From an uncultured Anaerolineales bacterium (GTDB lineage Bacteria > Chloroflexota > Anaerolineae > Anaerolineales > UBA11657), in contig CAJWIA010000113.1 of NCBI GenBank assembly GCA_913040765.1, positions 1 to 5,362 on the forward strand: a DNA stretch of 5,362 nucleotides. Direction: 5' to 3'. Below the pieces are notes generated by a model. The model was not told the origin of the DNA. It saw only the letters and a list, made by a program, of their open reading frames with translations, and ran no database searches. Below are positions 1 to 5,362 of the stretch, piece after piece. Every line of letters starts with the position of its first letter. The first letter of the stretch is position 1. The translations under genes and the position numbers were made by a program.

Positions 1-1436
1 CCGAGTCTGTTGATGAAGTCTTCCCGGCTGGCACCGAGTTTACCCTATCGTACGACATGCCACGTATTGATCCTCTAAGGTCACCTCGTAGGACACCATA
101 CGCGCTTTTCTGCATGGCGGATTGTCAGTCGTGGTCGTACAGCGAGCCTACGCTGACCGCTACCGTCAAGACCGTTCGGCAGGTAAAGTCAAACGGGGAT
201 GTACGCGAATCATCCCTGGGATTTATTACCTCGCTTGCCTCCTCAATGGAGGTTGTGGAAGGTTCCCACTTTTCTGGTATCGGTGTGCATTATTCTGATA
301 TGTCATCCACTGATCCCAGAGTGCTCTCGAAGAGGACTGGCTATTCGGTAAATGGTTTCACAGGCACTACCGCGACCTTCAAGATGTTCGCCCCATTCTC
401 GGTGTTAGATTGGATGGGCATAACCAACCCGATGGAACAGTGGACCGGTTTCTTGGGCGATGATGTCTCTAATGCGAACATTACCAAAACTCGGGTTGCG
501 GGCGGATGGCTTATGGAATTTGACTTCACCTTTGCTTCGAATAAGAAACCAGGATCCGGACCACCGCCGCCGGCTGAACCGAACAATAGCGGCTACTGGG
601 CAGAGAAGTTCTCCGGCGTTGTCTTCGATGATTATCAGGGTCTGAATGTCTCTACTGGCGGCAACAGTTTCAGCGGTGGGGCGGACTACATCACGTTCTC
701 CGGTGACACAATCTGCATCGAGCCACCAGTGGGATTCAGCGCTACCGGCTTACATGTGAACCAATCCACCTGGTATTCAGGCGCGAGTTGCTACACCAGT
801 ACGGACGGTGCACGCGTGGATTTTGGTATTTCACAGGTACCGACAGCGGCACCAACAGCAGCTGCTACGGCAACTCCGATTGGTCAGGCACAGGGTACAG
901 TGAGCTCTAGTGGAGGTACAGTTAGCAATGTTAGCTCTGGTGTAACGCTTACTTTTCCGTCTGGGGCTGTACCTGATGGATCTATAGCGACCATCAGCCC
1001 TCTTACTGTTGGAGAGACACCTACTATAGGTGCTGGTTTTTCTCTTGTGGATACGGTAGTTGAAATCATAGTACGTGATGCTGGCGGAAACACACTAAGT
1101 GATTTTAGTGCGAATCCGGTACGGATGTGCTTTGACTATACTGCCGGACAATTACTTGCTGCTGGTGGGGATACTACTAATCTAGAGATAGTACGGAACC
1201 CTGGGTTAACTGATGAAGGTGCTATAACATCTAATCGTGCCGTGGATAACGATGCTCAGCAGATCTGCGTAGATGTCACTCAATTTTCTACCTGGGCAAT
1301 GGCTGCACGTGTACCAACTGCATTACCGGTCACGGGCACTATGACATATTTATTATTGATCTCCGGTGTTGTTGCAGTTGTGCTTCTACTTAGTGGCGGT
1401 GTAGCACTACAGTGGCGACGTAGACATCGTTCCTAA
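1..1436 (+). CDS. LPxTG-anchored surface protein with ZU5-like domain (5' end outside window)
   Basis: The reading frame is open from the first complete codon (position 3) to TAA at 1434-1436, so the ATG at 57 is probably internal and the gene starts upstream. Residue numbers below count from that ATG. Residues 1-260 form a Gly/Ser/Thr-rich, Cys-containing extracellular-looking region that I do not recognise, interrupted by a Pro-rich stretch (166-175). A Pro/Thr/Ala linker follows (261-278). Residues 280-416 resemble a ZU5-type beta domain, with GGTV, then GVTLTFPSGAVPDG. The C-terminus is a textbook sorting signal: LPVTG at 423-427, a hydrophobic segment (about 428-450) and the tail QWRRRHRS. 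Known for such signals: sortase cleaves between Thr and Gly and attaches the protein to the envelope. The next gene encodes a sortase, which supports this reading. Codon use changes sharply near the linker. The ligand or role of the ectodomain is unknown. Confidence 0.85.
   Translation, partial: ESVDEVFPAGTEFTLSYDMPRIDPLRSPRRTPYALFCMADCQSWSYSEPTLTATVKTVRQVKSNGDVRESSLGFITSLASSMEVVEGSHFSGIGVHYSDMSSTDPRVLSKRTGYSVNGFTGTTATFKMFAPFSVLDWMGITNPMEQWTGFLGDDVSNANITKTRVAGGWLMEFDFTFASNKKPGSGPPPPAEPNNSGYWAEKFSGVVFDDYQGLNVSTGGNSFSGGADYITFSGDTICIEPPVGFSATGLHVNQSTWYSGASCYTSTDGARVDFGISQVPTAAPTAAATATPIGQAQGTVSSSGGTVSNVSSGVTLTFPSGAVPDGSIATISPLTVGETPTIGAGFSLVDTVVEIIVRDAGGNTLSDFSANPVRMCFDYTAGQLLAAGGDTTNLEIVRNPGLTDEGAITSNRAVDNDAQQICVDVTQFSTWAMAARVPTALPVTGTMTYLLLISGVVAVVLLLSGGVALQWRRRHRS
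1323..1433 (+). other. C-terminal sortase sorting signal (LPVTG, hydrophobic segment, Arg-rich tail)
   Basis: LPVTG is encoded at 1323-1337. It is followed by about 23 mostly hydrophobic residues and then a basic tail containing RRRHR, ending at the stop codon. The order and the 32-residue length after the motif match the canonical cell-wall sorting signal. Immediately before the motif lies a short RVPTA linker that ends the ZU5-like domain. Confidence 0.85.
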
Positions 1437-1487
1437 TTGCACAAAGTACATATATATTTCCCATTTGCACCACAGTATTTTTACTGA
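1437..1487 (+). other. Short intergenic spacer between surface protein and sortase genes
   Basis: This 51-bp AT-rich gap contains no hairpin followed by a T-run, so I see no terminator. The hexamer TTGCAC occurs twice (1437-1442 and 1465-1470), but neither copy has a good -10 box at a usual distance. No Shine-Dalgarno sequence precedes the sortase ATG. The simplest reading is read-through co-transcription of the two genes. Confidence 0.4.
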
Positions 1488-2507
1488 ATGAGTCTGTTGA
1501 CGTTTTTTGGTAAAGGAAGCCTGGGTCTATGTAATCTTGTTGCTAGACTGTTGATAGTACTATCTGTAGTAATTTCTCTCGCTTGTTGTAGTTCTGCCGA
1601 ACTATCTGAATCGTCCATTGTAGTTGTTAAAAAGGACCTGATGGCGCCTGCAATCACAGTAGTGACTCAGACTCCCTTACCTGTTGCTATAGTGTCAACT
1701 CCGCCTGTATTGGATTCGGAAGATGTACATACTACAGTTGGTACAAGCAATGTACTAACTGTTACTGCAACTGCCATCGTATCAGTAGAGGCCACACTTG
1801 AGCCATTCATTTATGAGGTATTGCCTGGAGACTGGCTAATGAAAATAGCTCAAAAATTCGGATTGGCATTGCAGGAACTAATCGAAGCTAATCCCACTGT
1901 AAATCCCCAGAACTTACAACCTGGCGAACGTTTGGTTATCCCAATCATTGGTAGTCGATTACAGGAAATTGATGAACCACTATCTGAATCTCAGGAGAGC
2001 AGCTTTGTATCCGTTCCAAGTGAGCTTGCTGATTTGGCATCTCAAGAATTTGGTGATGAATTACCACTACAAATCAGCATTCCTGTTATAGGTATTGAGG
2101 CAGAAGTGGTGCCAGTAGGTTGGCACACTGAAATGTCATCTTCGGGCAAAAGGGTGCTATGGCACTCTCCGGGTAATGCTGCAGGCTTTCTTGTTAGCAG
2201 TTCTATGCCCGGTACTGGCAGCAATGCAGTTTTCTATGGTCACCACAATGTGAAGGGTAGCGTTTTTCGTGGACTAGATCGTTTGAAGTCAGGAGATGAA
2301 GTTACAGTAACAAATAACGTAAAAACACTCAAGTATGTTGTACAGCATGTAGATGTATTTGAGGAGAACAATGTAAGCTCGTCTCAGAAGTTGGTCAACT
2401 TAGAATACTTTGCACCCACGGAGTATGATCAACTTACTATATTGACATGTTGGCCTTTTACCGGCAATAGTCATCGTGTTGCAGTAATAGCCAATCCTAT
2501 TGAGTGA
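1488..2507 (+). CDS. LysM domain-sortase fusion, probable lipoprotein
   Basis: The 339-residue protein should be a membrane-anchored transpeptidase that joins sorting-signal proteins to an envelope acceptor. Residues 17-32 are a hydrophobic signal segment after Arg/Lys-containing residues. They end in ISLAC-C, which fits a loose lipobox with Cys33 as lipid site. A Thr/Val/Pro-rich stalk (about 45-106) leads to a LysM domain (107-153: YEVLPGD, then IEANP, then LQPGERLVIP), which binds glycan of peptidoglycan type. After a Ser/Glu-rich linker, residues 192-339 are a sortase domain: catalytic His252 in FYGHH, Cys321 in TILTCWP and Arg330 in SHRVAV. All three are present, so it is probably active. 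The ATG at 1488 is the first start after an in-frame TGA (1485-1487), though it lacks a ribosome binding site. TTG at 1497 is an alternative. The sortase class is uncertain; the neighbouring LPVTG protein is the obvious substrate. Confidence 0.9.
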   Translation: MSLLTFFGKGSLGLCNLVARLLIVLSVVISLACCSSAELSESSIVVVKKDLMAPAITVVTQTPLPVAIVSTPPVLDSEDVHTTVGTSNVLTVTATAIVSVEATLEPFIYEVLPGDWLMKIAQKFGLALQELIEANPTVNPQNLQPGERLVIPIIGSRLQEIDEPLSESQESSFVSVPSELADLASQEFGDELPLQISIPVIGIEAEVVPVGWHTEMSSSGKRVLWHSPGNAAGFLVSSSMPGTGSNAVFYGHHNVKGSVFRGLDRLKSGDEVTVTNNVKTLKYVVQHVDVFEENNVSSSQKLVNLEYFAPTEYDQLTILTCWPFTGNSHRVAVIANPIE

Positions 2508-3792
2508 ATTCAAGTTTGGCACGTGTGACTACTGGGTCATACTTGAAATTTTCCTCATCACTGACTTGGTCCCAACTCGATTGTACGAGCACATCAGGCA
2601 TTACACCCAGTACGCCTATATCTCTGCCTAATGGGCTCACATAGGAGGAATTTCCAAAAAACACTTCGCCTCCATCAGGTAAAATGAAATGATCGAAATC
2701 AAAAACATACCCTAAGGTTGGTTGCCCAATCACGGTGGCGCGGCCTTTATCCTGTAAGGCAGCCGCAAAAATCTCTGAAGCTCCTTGAGTATCTGGTCCA
2801 ATCAATAATACTAGCGGAATAGTTTGAGAACCTGATATATCTTGTGCATCTACAGTTAAAGCATAGTCGTTATAGCGAGTATATCTGGTTCCCATGTCTC
2901 CGTCGGTAAAGAGACTTAACATGCTTTCGAGAGGCCAATCATCATTAGAATGAGCAACTCGCATATCTATTACTAAGTTTTCTATACCATTCTGATCTAT
3001 GAGCGTTTCTATGGAAGTAAGCATGTCACTCATAATATTTACATTGCCACCCATTGGGATACGTATTAATCCTGCTTTTGCAATTGGCAAATAGGTATAT
3101 CGAAGCATGTCAGTTGCTTGCAATCGTTCCCGGGTTACTTCTACAGTTCGTTCGCTACTATTAGGACTAATAACCTGGAGAGTCACAACGCTGCCGGCTG
3201 GCCCTCTTACTCGATCTACGACTGCTATACCTTCTTCTTTTGTTACTGGTTTGCCATCTACAGAGTAAATCGAATCGTGAGCACGTAGACCTGCTTTTTC
3301 TGCTGGCGATGACGTAATCACAGATAATAGCACTATATGAGGGATTGGTTCATTGACTACTGTTATGTAGGCACCAATACCTTCGTAAGAAAGTGTTGCT
3401 TTAAGGTCTGCAGCTATTCGCTCCGAACGGTTGCGATATATTATTGTACTGTCAGGAAATAAATCTATGAACGAATCAATTAGACTATCGAATTCTTCAT
3501 CTGTAATCCCGGAACTCACTTGTCTACGTGTCTGCATGGGCATTAGTTTCCAGTCAAAATCTGTGTTTCCCACAAATATGTAGTCAGGTTCTAGTCTTGT
3601 CCAAAATGCGTCATATGTGCGCAAATGCAGTTCTGTTCTATCAGAAGCAGGTAATGGGGTGGGTAGACTTAAGTTATCTATATCCTCTGCATTACAAGCA
3701 GTAAATAATCCACTTATTTGCAACAATATGATTATAAAAAATGGACGTAAGATACGATTGGTTACACTAAGGGCTGATCTTACAACTGACAT
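2497..3792 (-). CDS. PDZ-S41 tail-specific-protease-like lipoprotein, probably catalytically inactive
   Basis: The 431-residue protein has a lipoprotein signal: Arg5, a hydrophobic core (18-30) and LFTAC with Cys33, so it is likely anchored on the outer face of the membrane. Residues 56-85 resemble the N-terminal core of S41 proteins (FW and DFDW). Residues 136-220 are a PDZ domain (GIGAYI, SPAEKAGLRAHDSIYSVDG, VRGPAGSVV). Residues 238-400 are the S41 fold (GLIRIP, LVIDMR, GASEIFAAALQDKGRA, GQPTLGY). Aligned with E. coli Prc (Ser430, Asp441, Lys455), the positions fall exactly 11 and 25 residues apart here on Gly337, Asp348 and Tyr362. Both Ser and Lys are lost, and the usual R-x-N-x-G-G stretch is replaced by RVAHSND. 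It therefore probably binds peptides or partners without cleaving them. It follows the deacetylase gene by 6 bp with only a weak ribosome binding site, which suggests translational coupling. Its last 11 bp overlap the convergent sortase gene. Confidence 0.85.
   Translation of the reverse strand: MSVVRSALSVTNRILRPFFIIILLQISGLFTACNAEDIDNLSLPTPLPASDRTELHLRTYDAFWTRLEPDYIFVGNTDFDWKLMPMQTRRQVSSGITDEEFDSLIDSFIDLFPDSTIIYRNRSERIAADLKATLSYEGIGAYITVVNEPIPHIVLLSVITSSPAEKAGLRAHDSIYSVDGKPVTKEEGIAVVDRVRGPAGSVVTLQVISPNSSERTVEVTRERLQATDMLRYTYLPIAKAGLIRIPMGGNVNIMSDMLTSIETLIDQNGIENLVIDMRVAHSNDDWPLESMLSLFTDGDMGTRYTRYNDYALTVDAQDISGSQTIPLVLLIGPDTQGASEIFAAALQDKGRATVIGQPTLGYVFDFDHFILPDGGEVFFGNSSYVSPLGRDIGVLGVMPDVLVQSSWDQVSDEENFKYDPVVTRAKLEFTQ
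2509..2552 (+). terminator. Weak hairpin just after the sortase stop codon
   Basis: TTCAAGT (2509-2515) can pair with ACTTGAA (2541-2547). Inside it, TGAC (2526-2529) can pair with GTCA (2536-2539) around a 6-base loop, leaving a bulge on the left side. A short ATTTT follows (2548-2552). It begins two bases after the sortase stop and could end that transcript. It is AT-rich and loosely closed, and it lies within the coding 3' end of the opposing gene, so chance is quite possible. Confidence 0.22.
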
Positions 3793-3798
3793 GGTACT

Positions 3799-4572
3799 TC
3801 ATGCACCAGGATGGCGATCGACTGCATCTCCATGATATTTGTCCCAGAGCTCATCGGTTTCAAGGATAGTCACTCTAAAGGTTTCGGCGTACATCATATC
3901 GTGTTCTTCAGCTAGTTTTGCAGCTCGGTCTCTGACAGAATCGCTTGGATCCTTGCCTTTGAACTGACTTTGATGTGCTAACAAAGCTTTTAGTTTTATG
4001 TCCATAGTGTCGTCAATTGATAAAACCAGCTGATTGTCAACCGCGGTTCCACTAGCATACACCTTACGTGGTTTGAAGGCAGTAATGTTTTCGCTTGATA
4101 ATTCTTCAAACATGTTGGGCTGTCCTGCTGCTGGAAATATTGCATCCACAGCTGCCATAGCTGCGGCACGATGGTCAGGGTGATTGATATAGCTGTCTCC
4201 AGCCCAAACTAGGTTGGGGTCTCCACAGATAATTACCTCTGGTCTAAAGCTACGTATTTCTCTTACAATCTTTTTGCGCACTTCCATTGTAGGTTGTAAC
4301 ATACCATCTGGCTCACGCAAAAAAACTACGTCAGTTGCTCCAACAATATCGGCCGCTTGTCTTTGTTCGCGCTCACGTATAGCAGCCGCTTCTTTTCTGG
4401 TCATGCCCGAAGAAGCTATACCTGCATCTCCGCTAGTACAAACCACGTAACAAATTCTTGAACCGGATTGTGCCCATCTGGCTAGTGTTCCGGCACAGGC
4501 AAATTCAATATCATCTGGATGAGCCATGATTGCCATAGCAGATTCGGGTAAATATAGTTCGTTATTCTTCAT
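3799..4572 (-). CDS. PIG-L/LmbE family zinc-dependent deacetylase
   Basis: The family removes acetyl groups from N-acetylglucosamine-type substrates (MshB, BshB and PIG-L are members); the substrate here is unknown. With the ATG at 4572 the protein has 257 residues, usual for the family. Visible motifs are AHPDD (His18, Pro19, Asp20, Asp21; zinc ligands plus catalytic Asp in the family), TSGDAG, then an IREREQ helix and FLREPDG. The second metal motif is HPDH (131-134), and a YAETFRVT end is typical. The frame stays open to an ATG at 4686, but the 38 extra residues show no family similarity and would start upstream of the best promoter. An AAGGA lies 14 bases before the 4572 ATG, which is rather long spacing. 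No signal peptide is seen, so it is probably cytoplasmic. It is likely first in an operon with the S41-like lipoprotein gene and is divergent from serC. Confidence 0.88.
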   Translation of the reverse strand: MKNNELYLPESAMAIMAHPDDIEFACAGTLARWAQSGSRICYVVCTSGDAGIASSGMTRKEAAAIREREQRQAADIVGATDVVFLREPDGMLQPTMEVRKKIVREIRSFRPEVIICGDPNLVWAGDSYINHPDHRAAAMAAVDAIFPAAGQPNMFEELSSENITAFKPRKVYASGTAVDNQLVLSIDDTMDIKLKALLAHQSQFKGKDPSDSVRDRAAKLAEEHDMMYAETFRVTILETDELWDKYHGDAVDRHPGA

Positions 4573-4586
4573 AGATATGATGTAAT

Positions 4587-4591
4587 TCCTT
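4587..4591 (-). promoter_or_regulatory. Candidate Shine-Dalgarno for the deacetylase gene
   Basis: The minus strand reads AAGGA here, 14 bases before the ATG at 4572-4570. The spacing is longer than usual, but it is the only purine-rich core near a start that keeps the AHPDD motif near the N-terminus. Confidence 0.4.
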
Positions 4592-4627
4592 GTATACTTG
4601 ATGCTGTTTGTAAAAAGTCTGGACGAG

Positions 4628-4655
4628 AGTATAGCATAATTGTAATGGGTTTCAC
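4628..4655 (-). promoter_or_regulatory. Candidate sigma-70-type promoter for the deacetylase operon
   Basis: On the minus strand, TATACT (4633-4628) is preceded by TGC, giving an extended -10 element. GTGAAA (4655-4650) lies 16 bases upstream as a 4-of-6 match to the -35 consensus. Transcription would begin near 4621, about 50 bases before the ATG at 4572. This makes the longer reading-frame start at 4686 unlikely. Confidence 0.4.
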
Positions 4656-4665
4656 CAGATTTTAC

Positions 4666-4696
4666 TTGAAACCAATTATAATTCAATCTGTATATT
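4666..4696 (+). promoter_or_regulatory. Candidate promoter for serC
   Basis: TTGAAA (4666-4671) and TATATT (4691-4696) each match the consensus at 5 of 6 positions but are 19 bases apart, longer than the ideal 17. A start near 4703 would leave a leader of about 25 bases. A perfect TATAAT at 4677-4682 has no acceptable -35 box at normal spacing. The region is AT-rich, so chance matches are likely. Confidence 0.28.
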
Positions 4697-4727
4697 AGAA
4701 TAATATTTGGGTAGGAACCTATCTGCT

Positions 4728-5362
4728 GTGGCGAAAACTCGAGTACATAATTTTTCTGCTGGGCCTGGAGCGCTTCCGCTGCCGGTTTTAATGCGAGCTA
4801 AGCAAGAGTTGGACGAATTACCTGATGTCGGTATGTCGGTTTTAGAAATTAGTCATCGATCGAGCACATTCAATGATATTATTCAAACTACTCAGAACAA
4901 TCTTCGAACTCTTCTAGACATACCAAACAATTACCATATCCTCTTTTTGGCGGGTGGGGCTAGCCTTCAGTTTTCCATGGTCCCTATGAACTTTCTTCGT
5001 AAATCAGGTGAATGTGCTTATTATATTGTAGGGGGAACATGGGGACAGAAAGCTATAGAACAAGCTCGTAGGGAAGGAGATACGTCTAGGTTGTGGGACG
5101 GATCAAGCGAAAAATTTAGTCGTATGCCATCTTTCGATGAAATCAATCCCATATCAAGCGGTGCATATGTGCACATCACATCTAATGAGACTATTCAGGG
5201 AATACAGTTGCAGTGGGAACCTACATTTGGAGTACCTTTGATATGCGACATGTCATCTGATTTTCTATCAAGACCGGTATCTGTAACTAATTATGGTCTT
5301 ATGTATGCAGGTGTGCAGAAAAATATTGGGCCTGCTGGAGTGACAGTGGTCATTATTCGTAA
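4728..5362 (+). CDS. serC: Phosphoserine aminotransferase SerC (3' end outside window)
   Basis: SerC is a PLP enzyme that converts 3-phosphohydroxypyruvate and glutamate to phosphoserine and 2-oxoglutarate, the second step of serine synthesis; in some bacteria it also serves pyridoxal phosphate synthesis. The window holds 211 codons of an enzyme normally near 360. Signatures are HNFSAGPGALP at the N-terminus, the substrate-binding HR (43-44) in EISHRS, the cofactor phosphate-binding GGASLQF, GGTW for the ring-stacking Trp, TSNETIQG, CDMSSDFLSRP, and the Schiff-base Lys198 in AGVQKNIGPAG. I chose GTG at 4728 because AGGA (4713-4716) lies 11 bases upstream and the N-terminus then matches the family. 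TTG at 4707 is the only other in-frame candidate after a TAA at 4701. The coding sequence runs off the right edge intact. It is divergent from the deacetylase gene. Confidence 0.96.
   Translation, partial: MAKTRVHNFSAGPGALPLPVLMRAKQELDELPDVGMSVLEISHRSSTFNDIIQTTQNNLRTLLDIPNNYHILFLAGGASLQFSMVPMNFLRKSGECAYYIVGGTWGQKAIEQARREGDTSRLWDGSSEKFSRMPSFDEINPISSGAYVHITSNETIQGIQLQWEPTFGVPLICDMSSDFLSRPVSVTNYGLMYAGVQKNIGPAGVTVVIIR

Noticed and set aside
57..59. ATG at 57 as the true start of the surface protein
   Set aside because: The frame stays open to the window edge with normal-looking protein sequence, no ribosome binding site precedes this ATG, and no signal peptide follows it, although the protein must be secreted.
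267..275. His-Phe-Ser tripeptide, reminiscent of the autoprocessing site in some ZU5-UPA/FIIND proteins
   Set aside because: It lies about 200 residues before the ZU5-like domain and in a different context, so it is most likely coincidence.
341..586. Minus-strand open frame of 81 codons inside the surface protein gene
   Set aside because: It is a shadow of the GC-richer coding strand, with no recognisable domain or ribosome binding site. The same holds for the other short open frames inside the larger genes.
1437..1470. Repeated TTGCAC hexamer before the sortase gene as an operator or -35 pair
   Set aside because: Only two copies of a six-base word occur, with no matching -10 element at usual spacing and no symmetry.
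2776..2778. Ser339 of the S41-like protein as a surviving nucleophile
   Set aside because: It aligns with the Ser next to Glu in the SASASE motif of Prc, two residues after the catalytic Ser, and the catalytic Lys position is also lost (Tyr362).
4573..4686. Longer N-terminus for the PIG-L deacetylase, starting at the ATG at 4686
   Set aside because: The extra 38 residues have no family-like motif, the stretch contains the best promoter for this gene, and the AHPDD motif would lie unusually far from the N-terminus.

Overview
The window holds five genes on two strands, and both ends are cut. Signs of a Gram-positive-type (monoderm) cell surface are an LPxTG-type sorting signal, a sortase, and lipoprotein-like signal peptides. 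Together with the mix of LysM-sortase, PDZ/S41 and PIG-L genes, this would fit a Chloroflexota-like bacterium, but that is a guess without marker genes. Base composition is moderate: about 55% GC in a hand-counted stretch of the first gene and about 40-45% in stretches sampled after about position 1000.

Left part, + strand (1-2507): the 3' part of a large surface protein gene, ending in a ZU5-like domain, an LPVTG motif, a hydrophobic segment and an Arg-rich tail. After 51 bp comes a gene for a secreted, probably lipid-anchored, LysM-sortase fusion with the His/Cys/Arg catalytic set intact. The two look like a dedicated substrate and sortase pair.

Right part, - strand (4572 down to 2497): a PIG-L/LmbE-type deacetylase, followed 6 bp later by a lipoprotein with a PDZ domain and an S41 (tail-specific protease) fold. 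The S41 protein lacks the catalytic Ser and Lys, so it is probably a pseudoprotease. Its 3' end overlaps the sortase gene by 11 bp, tail to tail.

Far right, + strand (4728-5362): the first 211 codons of serC (phosphoserine aminotransferase), divergent from the deacetylase gene across a 155-bp AT-rich region with plausible back-to-back promoters.

No tRNA, rRNA, CRISPR array, insertion sequence or other mobile element was recognised. The points most worth a second look are the substrate/LysM-sortase pair, the inactivated S41 protein, and an abrupt codon-usage change inside the surface protein gene.
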